A stretch of 64,000 nt of DNA. Origin: a bacterium. GTDB taxonomy: Bacteria; Bacillota; Clostridia; Lachnospirales; Lachnospiraceae. Positions 1 to 8,440 of this stretch are shown here, one piece after another. The position numbers were made by a program, and so were the translations under genes. Position 1 is the stretch's first letter. Every line of letters starts with the position of its first letter. Below the pieces are notes generated by a model, which saw only the letters and a list, made by a program, of their open reading frames with translations, was not told the origin of the DNA and did no database searches. The stretch covers positions 1 to 64,000 of the forward strand of contig JALFNN010000017.1 of NCBI GenBank assembly GCA_022774325.1. The letters are read 5' to 3'.

Positions 1-107
1 ATAATTGAAATAGATATACTTTTGACATTCTTTTATTACAGAGATTCATACTGTTAAAATGATTTGAAGAAAGATAGCCTACCACTGATGAAGTATATTT
101 GCAAGTA

Positions 108-145
108 ATAAAAAAATAAGGTGGCTGAATATCCAGCCACCTTAT
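108..145 (-). terminator. Rho-independent terminator after the MerR gene
   Basis: A perfect 12-bp stem (116-127 with 134-145) has a 6-base loop. On the minus strand it is followed by a run of T (complement of the A run at 110-116). It lies 3 bp beyond the MerR stop codon and most likely ends that transcript. Positions 1-107 hold no gene that I can support. Confidence 0.9.
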
Positions 146-148
146 CTT

Positions 149-913
149 TTACATTCGATCCGCCCAAAATTCTATTGCCGTTTTCAGGAATTCTGCGCAT
201 CCTGTCTGCTCTTTATCATAATACTGCCGGAATCTCTCGTCCGCCACATACATGCCAGCTACACCTTTGTGCGCTTCAGCCGAATAACTCTTCCACGTTG
301 ACATAAGCCATCCTTTATGCAGTTCCACAATGTGCTTCGCTTCCTCGCTGTCCGCTCTGACACCTTTCCTCACACAATCCTGAAGACTTTCTCTGATTTC
401 TCTTTCCAGTTTCTGAAAATGTTCCCATTCATTTTCCGTCATATTCAACATATTTCTGTTGGAGGCATCCACTTCCTCATCTCCATATTTTTCACGCACT
501 TCCCTGCCATATTGTTCTTCATTTTCCCGAACCATTTTTTCTTTAAATGCCTGGAATTTTTCCGGATCACTCATCACCCATTCTCCTTTCATTGCCGATA
601 TTGTCTGTTTCACTGTACCGATCAGCATTTCCAGACGGTCACGCTGTTTTTCCAGTTCTGCGAGGTGTTCTTCCAGTGCCCGCATCCGATCAAAATCATC
701 CTCGCAGAGCATCTTTTTAATACTCTTCAGGTCAAATTTCCTTTCTCTGTAAAATAGAATCTGTTGCAGGATATCGACTTCCTTTTCCCCATAATAACGG
801 TATCCCGCCTCAGTTACATAAAGGGGTTTCAGAAGCCCGATTTCGTCATAATAACGTAAAGTCCGTGCACTGACTCCCGCCATCTGCGACAACTCTCTGA
901 TACTGTATTCCAC
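149..913 (-). CDS. MerR-family regulator with TipAS-like effector domain
   Basis: This is a transcriptional regulator of the TipA type. The N-terminal winged-helix MerR domain (about residues 1-70) carries the family signature around ARTLRYYDEIGLL and GYRYY. A coiled-coil dimerisation helix follows (about 75-105), then a C-terminal TipAS domain (about 125-250), which in the family binds drug-like antimicrobial ligands. The start is taken as the GTG at 911-913, because GGAGG at 922-926 sits 8 nt before it; the GTG at 920-922 overlaps the ribosome binding site. The gene stands alone between its own terminator and a MerR-style promoter, so autoregulation is likely. The ligand is unknown. Confidence 0.9.
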   Translation of the reverse strand: MEYSIRELSQMAGVSARTLRYYDEIGLLKPLYVTEAGYRYYGEKEVDILQQILFYRERKFDLKSIKKMLCEDDFDRMRALEEHLAELEKQRDRLEMLIGTVKQTISAMKGEWVMSDPEKFQAFKEKMVRENEEQYGREVREKYGDEEVDASNRNMLNMTENEWEHFQKLEREIRESLQDCVRKGVRADSEEAKHIVELHKGWLMSTWKSYSAEAHKGVAGMYVADERFRQYYDKEQTGCAEFLKTAIEFWADRM

Positions 914-937
914 GCTTTTCACCTCCGGTATATATAA

Positions 938-968
938 AGGATACTGCTTGACGCTGCGTCAAAGTCAA
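938..968 (-). promoter_or_regulatory. MerR-type promoter with 19-bp spacer and central operator
   Basis: On the minus strand, TTGACT (-35, 963-968) and TATCCT (-10, 938-943) are separated by 19 bp, the over-long spacing typical of MerR-activated promoters. The spacer contains a perfect 7-1-7 inverted repeat, TTGACGC-A-GCGTCAA, at 948-962. It drives the merR gene, and the arrangement predicts autoregulation through DNA untwisting. Confidence 0.8.
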
Positions 969-1071
969 TAGGTAATTGCAAAAATATTATAATCCTTTAG
1001 AGGGACGGGTACCCCAAAATGCACAAAAGAAGAAGTACTCCACTTCAAAGTACTTCTTCCCATCCATTTCA

Positions 1072-1948
1072 CTAAATCAATATATTCAACATCCCCAGAA
1101 TCGCTCCTACCAGCGCCCCAAGATTTACGATCGTATCCAGTTCTTTCTTCATAACAGAAAGCACCATCTTTTCCAAATCGTCAATACACATTTCACTGAC
1201 TTTCTCTTCAATAATTCCGGCAATATTCAAATTGCTGACCAGATTTCCTGCTGCCGATTCTATCGCCGTCTGGTACAGTGACGACACCATCCCGCGCACG
1301 GAATCCTGTGAAACATTCAGATTATCGCACAATTCCAAAATGCTTTTTTCTTCCAGTGCGGCCAGTTTTCTGCTGATCTCACCTTTAATGTAATCCGCCC
1401 CGCTTACCTGGATATAATTGACGATTTCGCCTCCTACCGGCTGAATCAGAGAATTTAGCATCTCATCGTTCAGGATCATTTCCAACATAGTCCCTTTTGT
1501 CTTTGATTTTACTGCTTTTCCTGCCTCTTCAACAATTATATGTTCCAGATTCATGTTCTGTACTGATTCCAGAATCTGATCCGTCAATAAGTTTGTGACT
1601 TTTTCCTTCACATTTGTGTATTCTTCTTCGGGGCAAATCCTGTTAATAGAAGTATGAAGATTTGTCGACAATCCATCCATTATTTTTTCCACAACTGCAT
1701 TTTCGGTTTCGTCAGACAAGATTTTCTTTTTCAGATCTTCCTCAGTGAGAAGCGTATTTGCCACAATATTTCCAATTGCTTTTGCCAGTCTCGGTTTTCC
1801 TTTTGGTATTGCTCCCGGGGTAAACGGAAGTTTGTGTCCCCAGATTTTGATTTCTTTTAGGGTAAAACAGCATTTTTACCGCAATATAGTTTGTACAATA
1901 TCCGATGACTGCCCCAATAAGAGGTCCTGCCAATTTTTCCAGTATCAT
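1072..1948 (-). pseudogene. DUF445 family membrane-anchored protein, frameshifted
   Basis: The DUF445 N-terminus (GYCTNYIAVKMLFYP) is read from ATG 1948 with GGAGG upstream. Its continuation (PFTPGAIPKGKPRLAKAIGN, then LLTEEDLKKK) is in another frame and runs to the stop at 1072. The frames change in the short stretch 1854-1863, which holds a run of four A and a run of three C on the coding strand. Joined, the two parts give about 290 residues with one N-terminal membrane segment, normal for the shorter members of this family, whose function is unclear. The downstream frame is fully open, so this is one recent indel (or a sequence error) rather than long decay. Confidence 0.88.
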
Positions 1949-2001
1949 CCCTCAGTTCCTCCGATACATTTCATTTTCCTATTTTTTCACATCAAGAAGA
2001 T

Positions 2002-2259
2002 CTATTCAGCCAACTGAACATTTCTTAGATCGATCCATCCAAATCCATCTTTTAATCTTCCCCAGAGAACATTTCCCTTACCGCGTCGGATTTCTTCCAA
2101 GTCAACCGGAATCTTCTTGTCCTGTATACTCCACAAATCAACATATTCTTCACCCGGACCAGTATAAGTCTTTTTTGAATCGCAGAATAAGTTTACTTTA
2201 CATGGTGCCCCATGTTCTTCAATTGTGTCCCACATCTTTTCATCATCAGTCAGTGCCAT
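2002..2259 (-). CDS. Small SH3-like domain protein
   Basis: About 85 residues. The C-terminal two thirds resemble a bacterial SH3 fold: TYTGPGEEYVDLW, then a basic turn, then WGRLKDGFGWIDL, the usual pattern of a G-W-I-D/N-L end strand. No signal peptide is visible, so it probably acts in the cytoplasm. The ATG at 2257-2259 is preferred because GGAGG lies 8 nt upstream; an ATG five codons earlier overlaps that ribosome binding site. A consensus promoter precedes it. Such domains often occur in wall-binding proteins, but without a secretion signal the role here is unknown. Confidence 0.7.
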   Translation of the reverse strand: MALTDDEKMWDTIEEHGAPCKVNLFCDSKKTYTGPGEEYVDLWSIQDKKIPVDLEEIRRGKGNVLWGRLKDGFGWIDLRNVQLAE

Positions 2260-2330
2260 TTCAATTTCCTCCATTTCACTTTTTTATGAATCGGTTTTTA
2301 TTTCGTTTTTAAATTATTTACAATTAAATT

Positions 2331-2358
2331 ATTATAGCATTAATTATATGCTTGTCAA
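2331..2358 (-). promoter_or_regulatory. Sigma-A type promoter for the SH3-like gene
   Basis: Minus-strand TTGACA (2353-2358) and TATAAT (2331-2336), both perfect consensus hexamers, are separated by 16 bp. The start codon follows about 70 bp later. Confidence 0.85.
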
Positions 2359-2573
2359 GTAGTAATGTAAGGAGAAATCATTGTATTTTGAAAGAGAAAT
2401 GACCAATCTCAGTCGGACAGAAATAACCTGAGCGGGTGACTATGTACACGCCCCCCAGTCACCCAAAACTGGACTGTAAAAATTACATAAAATTGGCTAT
2501 TCTTATTTATATACTTTCCATGTATAATATTTTTCATTATTTTATAAAGGAAATCAACCGGGAGGTATATAGA
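2359..2573 (+). other. Leader of the ECF S-component gene with one hairpin
   Basis: This 215-bp gap precedes the ECF gene. A perfect 8-bp stem (GGGTGACT 2434-2441 with 2457-2464) encloses a C-rich loop and has no T-run after it, so it is not a simple terminator. TATAAT at 2523-2528 is a possible -10 box with no good -35. I could not match the leader to a riboswitch class known to me. GGGAGG at 2559-2564 is the ribosome binding site of the gene. Confidence 0.4.
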
Positions 2574-3131
2574 ATGGTTACGAATAAAGTAAAGGAATTA
2601 GTTATCACAGCATTTTTCGCTGCAATTACATTCCTTGGAATACAAGCATTTCGAATTCCGCTGCCGGCAGCGATAGGCACACCCTTTGTACATTTTGGTC
2701 ATGTTTTCGTAGTGATGGGTGTTCTTCTGCAGAACGGTAAAAAAGGCGCTGTATCGGGAACGCTTGGACTTATCATCTTTGATATCCTGAATGGATATAT
2801 GCAGGATGTTCCTCAGGTATTTATCGAAACAGTTGTCAAATGTCTGATCATCGGAGTGATATTTGCTTCTCTTAAGAAAAAAGCGAACGGCGATAAGAAA
2901 AAAGAATACACAGGTGCAATTATCAGTGCAGTCATCTACGGATGTATGAATGTTCTGATCGAGCTGGTCATGGGTACTGTAAAGATGATGATCCTGGGAA
3001 ATGGACTCGCAGCTGCAATTGCAGGCTCTGTAATCTCAATTCCTGCAACTGTCATCAATGCTGTATTTATGGTTATTGCAATTGCAATATTATATCAGCC
3101 TGTGAAAAAAGTATATGGGAGAATCAGTTAA
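2574..3131 (+). CDS. ECF transporter S component (substrate unassigned)
   Basis: A 185-residue, almost entirely hydrophobic protein with about six predicted membrane segments and the small-residue-rich layout of energy-coupling-factor substrate-binding (S) subunits. FVHFGHVFVVMGVLL near residues 40-55 and the GxxxG-type first helix fit the family. S components bind a vitamin or vitamin precursor and use a shared EcfA/A'/T module encoded elsewhere. The ATG at 2574 is chosen because GGGAGG lies just upstream; an in-frame ATG 46 codons earlier would add an unrelated extension. The gene is monocistronic with its own terminator. The substrate cannot be told from sequence alone. Confidence 0.8.
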   Translation: MVTNKVKELVITAFFAAITFLGIQAFRIPLPAAIGTPFVHFGHVFVVMGVLLQNGKKGAVSGTLGLIIFDILNGYMQDVPQVFIETVVKCLIIGVIFASLKKKANGDKKKEYTGAIISAVIYGCMNVLIELVMGTVKMMILGNGLAAAIAGSVISIPATVINAVFMVIAIAILYQPVKKVYGRIS

Positions 3132-3172
3132 TTACAGGATTCAAATCATTCTGTAATCTTCTGCTTTTCAAA

Positions 3173-3224
3173 AAAGGAATCGCTTCACAAAGTAATCTTT
3201 CTTCGTGGGGCGATTCCTTTTACT
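3173..3224 (+). terminator. Terminator after the ECF S component
   Basis: An 11-bp perfect stem (3173-3183 with 3210-3220) with a long loop is followed by a T-rich stretch on the plus strand. It ends the ECF transcript facing the convergent GGGtGRT gene. Confidence 0.7.
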
Positions 3225-3230
3225 TTGACA

Positions 3231-3266
3231 TTAAAAGAAGTGCTAAGAAAAAACTCTTAGCACTTC
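3231..3266 (-). terminator. Terminator after the GGGtGRT gene
   Basis: An 11-bp perfect stem (3237-3247 with 3256-3266) and 8-base loop are followed on the minus strand by TTTTAA. It lies 30 bp beyond the GGGtGRT stop codon. Confidence 0.8.
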
Positions 3267-3295
3267 ATAAAGCTTTATTATATGCGGTTTTTCAA

Positions 3296-4306
3296 TTAGA
3301 ATCTTCCAGCCTTCTTAGCTTCTTCGATAGAAACTGCAACTGCTACAGTCATACCTACCATCGGGTTATTTCCCGCACCGATAAGTCCCATCATTTCTAC
3401 ATGAGCCGGTACGGAAGAAGATCCTGCGAACTGTGCGTCAGAGTGCATACGTCCGAGTGTATCCGTCATACCATAGGAAGCCGGTCCTGCTGCCATGTTG
3501 TCCGGGTGAAGAGTACGTCCTGTACCGCCGCCTGAAGCAACTGAGAAGTATTTCTTGCCCTGTTCGATACATTCTTTCTTGTATGTACCTGCAACCGGAT
3601 GCTGGAAACGTGTCGGGTTTGTAGAGTTACCTGTGATAGAAACGTCTACGCCTTCTTTGTGCATGATTGCAACACCTTCACGTACATCGTTTGCTCCGTA
3701 GCAGTTTACTTTAGAACGAAGTCCGTCAGAGTAAGCGATTCTCTGAACTTCTTTCAGTTCTCCTGTATAATAATCGTATTCTGTCTGAACGTATGTGAAT
3801 CCGTTAATTCTGGAAATGATCTTTGCAGCGTCTTTTCCGAGACCGTTCAGGATAACACGAAGCGGTTTTTTACGAACTTTGTTTGCTTTTTCAGCGATAC
3901 CGATTGCGCCTTCAGCTGCTGCGAATGATTCATGACCAGCAAGGAATGCGAAGCAGTCTGTATCTTCTTCCAGAAGCATCTTTCCAAGGTTACCGTGTCC
4001 GAGACCTACTTTTCTCTGGTCTGCTACAGAACCCGGGATACAGAAAGCCTGAAGGCCTTCACCGATTGCTGCTGCAGCTTCTGCTGCTGTGTCAACATTT
4101 TTCTTAATTGCGATTGCTGCACCTGTGATATATGCCCAGCATGCATTTTCAAAACAGATCGGCTGAATAGCCTTAACCTGATTATAAACATCAAGTCCGG
4201 CATCCTTTGTAATCTTTTCTGCTTCTTCCAAAGAAGCAATGCCATAGCTGTTTAATACTTCATTGATTTTATCAATTCTTCTTTCATATGATTCAAATAA
4301 AGCCAT
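3296..4306 (-). CDS. GGGtGRT protein
   Basis: The 336-residue protein carries the motif that names its family, ASGGGTGRTLHPDNMAAGP, near residue 260. The family is widespread in gut Clostridia and Bacteroidetes, and its biochemical function is not established. No membrane segment or signal peptide is visible; glycine-rich turns (GLGHGNLGK, FLAGHESFAAAEGA) suggest an enzyme-like fold. GGAGG lies 8 nt before the ATG. It follows a NifU-like scaffold gene with a 75-bp gap on the same strand, and the two often travel together, so a shared Fe-S or metal-related function is a reasonable inference. Confidence 0.92.
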   Translation of the reverse strand: MALFESYERRIDKINEVLNSYGIASLEEAEKITKDAGLDVYNQVKAIQPICFENACWAYITGAAIAIKKNVDTAAEAAAAIGEGLQAFCIPGSVADQRKVGLGHGNLGKMLLEEDTDCFAFLAGHESFAAAEGAIGIAEKANKVRKKPLRVILNGLGKDAAKIISRINGFTYVQTEYDYYTGELKEVQRIAYSDGLRSKVNCYGANDVREGVAIMHKEGVDVSITGNSTNPTRFQHPVAGTYKKECIEQGKKYFSVASGGGTGRTLHPDNMAAGPASYGMTDTLGRMHSDAQFAGSSSVPAHVEMMGLIGAGNNPMVGMTVAVAVSIEEAKKAGRF

Positions 4307-4381
4307 TTACTTGTCCTCCTGATTTATTTTAAGTTACCTGATATGTACAAGCGGCACCAATTCTTAAGGCGACACTAATGA

Positions 4382-5074
4382 TTAAGCTTTACGTGGGTCG
4401 ATGATCTTAACAGCGTCAGCTACACGACCATACTGTCCCTGAGCTTTCTCCCATGCTACGTTTGGTTCGTCTCCGCCTTTGATGAAATCTGTGAATTTGC
4501 CAAGGCTTACGAATTTGTAACCGATGATCTCATCATGCTCGTCCAGTGCGATACCTGTAACATATCCTTCTGCCATTTCAAGATAACGAGGACCTTTTGC
4601 AAGTGTTCCATACATTGTACCAACCTGAGAACGAAGTCCTTTACCAAGGTCTTCCAGACCTGCGCCGATCGGAAGTCCGTCTTCAGAGAATGCACTCTGA
4701 GTTCTTCCGTAAACGATCTGTAAGAATAACTCTCTCATTGCTGTATTGATAGCATCACATACAAGGTCTGTATTCAGTGCTTCCAGAATTGTCTTGCCCG
4801 GAAGAATTTCAGATGCCATAGCTGCGGAATGAGTCATTCCTGAACATCCGATCGTCTCAACCAGTGCTTCCTGGATAATACCATCTTTAACATTCAAAGT
4901 CAGTTTGCATGCTCCCTGCTGCGGTGCACACCAGCCAATTCCGTGTGTCAGACCAGAAATATCCTTTACTTCTTTTGCTTTAACCCATTTCGCTTCTTCC
5001 GGAATCGGAGCCGGTCCGTGATTTGCACCCTGAGCTACCGGACACATCATTTCTACTTCATGTGAATAAATCAT
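4382..5074 (-). CDS. NifU-like iron-sulfur scaffold protein paired with GGGtGRT
   Basis: The protein (about 230 residues) contains conserved cysteines in MMCPVAQ, GIGWCAPQQGACKL and ETIGCSGMTHSAAMASE, the last resembling the IscU/NifU N-terminal scaffold signature. A later segment (FTDFIKGGDEPNVAWEKA) is typical of the subgroup next to GGGtGRT proteins. AAGGAG is 7 nt upstream of the ATG at 5074; an in-frame start 44 codons earlier would only add unconserved sequence. It is first in a two-gene unit with the GGGtGRT gene. Cluster binding is likely but inferred. Confidence 0.85.
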   Translation of the reverse strand: MIYSHEVEMMCPVAQGANHGPAPIPEEAKWVKAKEVKDISGLTHGIGWCAPQQGACKLTLNVKDGIIQEALVETIGCSGMTHSAAMASEILPGKTILEALNTDLVCDAINTAMRELFLQIVYGRTQSAFSEDGLPIGAGLEDLGKGLRSQVGTMYGTLAKGPRYLEMAEGYVTGIALDEHDEIIGYKFVSLGKFTDFIKGGDEPNVAWEKAQGQYGRVADAVKIIDPRKA

Positions 5075-5184
5075 GTTAAAACTCCTTTCAAATGTAAATG
5101 ATTTCTTCCTATAGTGTGTTTGACATATTTTTAACACCCCATATATGTCTTTATTTTCGCATAATTTTCGACATTCGTCAATCA

Positions 5185-6615
5185 TTAGTTTGTACAAAGA
5201 TTCCAAAAATCACTGTCTGTTTTGTAGGCTTTTATCTCCTCCATTGTAAATGGTGCGGTGATCCAGCCACGCTCTTCCTTCTGCTGTTCATCATCCCGAT
5301 AATGATAGGTCATACCGATTTCAATACCGTCCTTGTCCACGAAGAAATTGTCATAATAACGGTTATCAAGGATCTCTCCGCTCAGGATTTTCCGATACTG
5401 TGACGTCTTCAGCGCATCTACTACGATCGAATTCGGTGCTTCTTCTTTCATCCGTTTCTTCCATTCTTTTATAAATTCCGTATCTACATTGATGATTTCA
5501 CTCGTTTCATAGATTTTTCCGTCTGACAGGCGGATGTTTCTCGTTCTTAGATCCTGATATCTTGCATTTTTGTTTCCTGCATAATAATCATCCGAGAAGA
5601 CTACGCTGATAAAATCTTCTCCCGCGTATGTCACACGATAAGTCACCTTACTTGCGAGGATCGGAGAGTCTTCTTTCATCACCGCCGCTTTCATATCATC
5701 GCTGGCCTTAAGATACAGCGCATTGACCGTACTCATCGCACAGTTTTTCAGTTCCTCATTGACCTTCGCAATCTGTTCTCCTTCCAGCCCCTGGATCTGC
5801 GGATACTTCACATCGAACTGGGATGTGATGCTTCCCTCACTTTTCGAGGATTCATAAGAATAAGACTCCTCCGTAATCGTGTAGGGCAGGTTCTCCGCCT
5901 GGTAACATTCGATTCCATCAATTCCTTCCCCGGTCTCTTTTTTCGTCTCTTTCTCCGTTTGATCCGTTTGCCCCCCATCGCTTAGGAATGGATTTTTCAT
6001 TCCTCCGCCATCCATAATTCCATCCTGAACCATCGTAAATACTCTATACGCTGTCGTTCCGACACCTATTCCCAGAAGTACCACAAGAGCCAGGATAGCC
6101 AGCATCAGGAATTTTCCTCTGCGTTTTGCTTTTTTCTGAAGCCGGATTTCTTCCGCACTCATCGCTCTTTCCATCGGAACGTAACGGACTTGGTTTTTCA
6201 CCTGCTCCGGAGCCACTTCATGGAATCCAAGCCGCCTGTAAAATCCTTCGGCCTGAGGCGCCGCATGAACCGTCATCTTCGTTATTCCAAATGCCACAAT
6301 ACAGAACTGCTGCAGGGCAACAAAGAGCAGCCTTCCGATTCCCCGTCTCTGCCAGTTTTTCCCGACAAACAGAAGCGCAATGTGCCCGTCAGTCTGCACA
6401 GCACCGACTCCGCAGAGCTCCTGTCCTTCCATTGCTCCGAACACAATCAGTTGTCCGCTCTGCACCTTCGGCATAAAATTCTCATATTTAATAAATTTCT
6501 GAAATTCTTCTACACCTTCCCTCGAATACGTCGGTGCAATATCAGCAGCAAACACATCCCATACCAGATGCAGTCCTTCCAGTATTTCCTCATTTTCCAG
6601 TCTTTTAATTATCAT
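5185..6615 (-). CDS. GNAT acetyltransferase - membrane helix - DUF3298 fusion
   Basis: Three parts can be read. Residues 1-150 form a GNAT N-acetyltransferase fold with the acetyl-CoA loop GKNWQRRGIGRLL near 85-97 and the terminal FYRRLGFHEV strand. Residues about 165-190 are a basic-flanked membrane helix (KKAKRRGKF then a hydrophobic run). Residues about 230-476 form an extracytoplasmic region with a DUF3298-like end (VDTEFIKEWKKRMKEE, DNFFVDKDGIEIGMTYHYRDDEQ), seen in RsiV-like and lipoprotein contexts. The enzyme would thus face the cytosol and the sensor-like domain the outside. GAGG sits 8 nt before the ATG. It is 18 bp downstream of cinA in the same direction. The substrate is unknown. 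Confidence 0.8.
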   Translation of the reverse strand: MIIKRLENEEILEGLHLVWDVFAADIAPTYSREGVEEFQKFIKYENFMPKVQSGQLIVFGAMEGQELCGVGAVQTDGHIALLFVGKNWQRRGIGRLLFVALQQFCIVAFGITKMTVHAAPQAEGFYRRLGFHEVAPEQVKNQVRYVPMERAMSAEEIRLQKKAKRRGKFLMLAILALVVLLGIGVGTTAYRVFTMVQDGIMDGGGMKNPFLSDGGQTDQTEKETKKETGEGIDGIECYQAENLPYTITEESYSYESSKSEGSITSQFDVKYPQIQGLEGEQIAKVNEELKNCAMSTVNALYLKASDDMKAAVMKEDSPILASKVTYRVTYAGEDFISVVFSDDYYAGNKNARYQDLRTRNIRLSDGKIYETSEIINVDTEFIKEWKKRMKEEAPNSIVVDALKTSQYRKILSGEILDNRYYDNFFVDKDGIEIGMTYHYRDDEQQKEERGWITAPFTMEEIKAYKTDSDFWNLCTN

Positions 6616-6633
6616 ACGCTTTACCTCTTTATG

Positions 6634-7896
6634 TTATTTCTGCTGCTGTCCTGCCGCCAGCAATTCCTCCCTCAAAAGTGTAAGCGCCCGCACAACCGCA
6701 TAATCCCGATTTTTCTCCCGGTTTCCGGTGAAATGACATTCCCGGGTCGTCACGCGTCCGTTCACCGCACATCCGATATAGACCAGTCCGACCGGCTTTT
6801 CCTTGGTCCCGCCGCCCGGTCCCGCGATTCCGGTCACACTCAGAGCAGCATCAGCCTCTGCTGCCTTTGCCGCACCTCGCGCCATTTCTTCGGCTGTCTG
6901 TGCACTTACCGCGCCGAATTCTTCCAGTGTCTCATGCTTCACACCCAGAATCTTTTCCTTGGATGCATTTGCATAAGTAATATACCCTTCATTGAACACC
7001 TCAGAAGCTCCGGCCGCATTCAGAAGCCGTCCGGCCAGCTTGCCCCCGGTACAGGATTCTGCGGTCGAAAGTGTCATGCCCTTTTCTTTCAAAAGTGCCA
7101 CAAGATTCTCTTCCAGTGTCTCCTGCTCATTGATCGTATACACCGCATCGCCGAAGCGTCGATACATTTCCTCGATCATCGGCTTCATGAGCTCTTCTGC
7201 CTCTTCCTCGGATTTCGCCTTCGCAGTCACCCGGAAATGAACTTCTCCCGTCTTTGCATAAGGTGCCAGCGTCGGATTCGTCTGTGCGTCCATGAGATCC
7301 GCCACCATCGTTTCGGCCCGGCTCTCTCCGATACCACATATTTTCACCATATGAGAATAAATTCCTTCCGGTTGCAGTTTATTCAGGTACGGAGCAATGT
7401 CCTGTTCGAACATGGGTTTCATCTCATTCGGTGGTCCCGGAATCAGAATCGCTGTCTTTCCCTTTTCCGGATCTTCAATGATCAGTCCAGGAGCGGTGCC
7501 GTTATGGTTATCGATCACGATCGCGCCTTCCGGAACCAACGCCTGTTTCCAGTTGTTCTCCGTAATCCGGCTGCTCCCTATCCGACCGAAATACGCTTCG
7601 ATCCGCTCTTTAGAATGCTCATCCAGATACAGTTCTCTTCCGAATACACGTGCAGTCACTTCTTTCGTCAAATCATCCTTCGTAGGTCCAAGTCCCCCTG
7701 TCAGGATCACGATATCCGAGCGGTCAAGTGCCTGACGTATCGCGTCCTCCATACGCTCCTCATTATCGCCCACCACCGTCTGATGATATAAAGAACAACC
7801 TAGCAGAGCGCATTTCTCTGCTAGGTAAGCCGCATTCGTATTTACAATATTTCCAAGTAAAATTTCAGTTCCTACGGAAATCAGTTCCACAACCAT
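6634..7896 (-). CDS. cinA: CinA: competence/damage-inducible protein, NMN deamidase
   Basis: A 420-residue, full-length two-domain CinA. The N-terminal COG1058/MoCF-like domain (SVGTEILLGNIVNTNA, TGGLGPTKDDLTKE, GPPNEMKPMF) is linked to a C-terminal nicotinamide mononucleotide deamidase domain (AESCTGGKLAGRL, VTGIAGPGGGTKEKPVGLVYIG). The enzyme returns NMN from DNA ligase and other reactions to the NAD salvage pathway; in some Firmicutes it is also tied to competence. It starts 2 bp after the pgsA stop, with GGAGG inside the pgsA end, so the two are translationally coupled in a rimO-pgsA-cinA order common in Firmicutes. Confidence 0.97.
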   Translation of the reverse strand: MVVELISVGTEILLGNIVNTNAAYLAEKCALLGCSLYHQTVVGDNEERMEDAIRQALDRSDIVILTGGLGPTKDDLTKEVTARVFGRELYLDEHSKERIEAYFGRIGSSRITENNWKQALVPEGAIVIDNHNGTAPGLIIEDPEKGKTAILIPGPPNEMKPMFEQDIAPYLNKLQPEGIYSHMVKICGIGESRAETMVADLMDAQTNPTLAPYAKTGEVHFRVTAKAKSEEEAEELMKPMIEEMYRRFGDAVYTINEQETLEENLVALLKEKGMTLSTAESCTGGKLAGRLLNAAGASEVFNEGYITYANASKEKILGVKHETLEEFGAVSAQTAEEMARGAAKAAEADAALSVTGIAGPGGGTKEKPVGLVYIGCAVNGRVTTRECHFTGNREKNRDYAVVRALTLLREELLAAGQQQK

Positions 7897-7897
7897 G

Positions 7898-8440
7898 TTA
7901 CATGCCTCCCTGTGTCAATACCTGCTTGTTCTTCGCTATATAATCCACCAGTGATACAACGGTCAGAATCAGTGCCACCCAGACAAGCACATTGCCGATC
8001 ATTTCGAACACGCCTCCCAGATCCATAATCAACACGATGACCATCGCCATCTGGGACACCGTTTTAAATTTGCCCCAGTAACTCGCCGCAATGACGATTC
8101 CGTTGTCGGAAGCCACCAGCCGGAACCCGCTGATGATAAATTCTCTTGCAATAATAACCAGAACGACGATCACGTTCAACTTGTCCATGGAAACCAGACA
8201 GATCATCGCGGTACACACCAGAAGCTTATCTGCAAGCGGATCCATAAACTTTCCGAAATTCGTCACCAGATTGTATTTTCTCGCGATCTTTCCATCCAGC
8301 ATATCTGTCAGGCTGGCCGCACAGAAAATGGCAAGTGCGATCCATTTATCTGCCGCGCCTGTGATGTCAAACAGCAAAAATGCCACAAAAAACGGAATCA
8401 TAACCACACGAAGTACAGTCAGTTTATTTGGTAAATTCAT
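7898..8440 (-). CDS. pgsA: CDP-diacylglycerol--glycerol-3-phosphate phosphatidyltransferase
   Basis: A 180-residue integral membrane enzyme with the full CDP-alcohol phosphotransferase signature DMLDGKIARKYN then GKFMDPLADK (D-x2-D-G-x2-A-R-x8-G-x3-D-x3-D). It makes phosphatidylglycerol phosphate, the committed step to phosphatidylglycerol and cardiolipin. About five or six hydrophobic helices are visible. Its ATG overlaps the rimO stop codon (ATGA, 8437-8440), implying coupled translation; AGGAG lies 7 nt upstream inside rimO. Confidence 0.97.
   Translation of the reverse strand: MNLPNKLTVLRVVMIPFFVAFLLFDITGAADKWIALAIFCAASLTDMLDGKIARKYNLVTNFGKFMDPLADKLLVCTAMICLVSMDKLNVIVVLVIIAREFIISGFRLVASDNGIVIAASYWGKFKTVSQMAMVIVLIMDLGGVFEMIGNVLVWVALILTVVSLVDYIAKNKQVLTQGGM

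Noticed and set aside
1..107. TTGACA at 22-27 as a promoter
   Set aside because: No -10 box lies at an acceptable distance and no gene follows on that strand.
6190..7791. A 533-residue plus-strand open frame
   Set aside because: It lies opposite cinA and the GNAT fusion, has no ribosome binding site, and its Cys/His/Arg-rich composition is typical of an antisense shadow.
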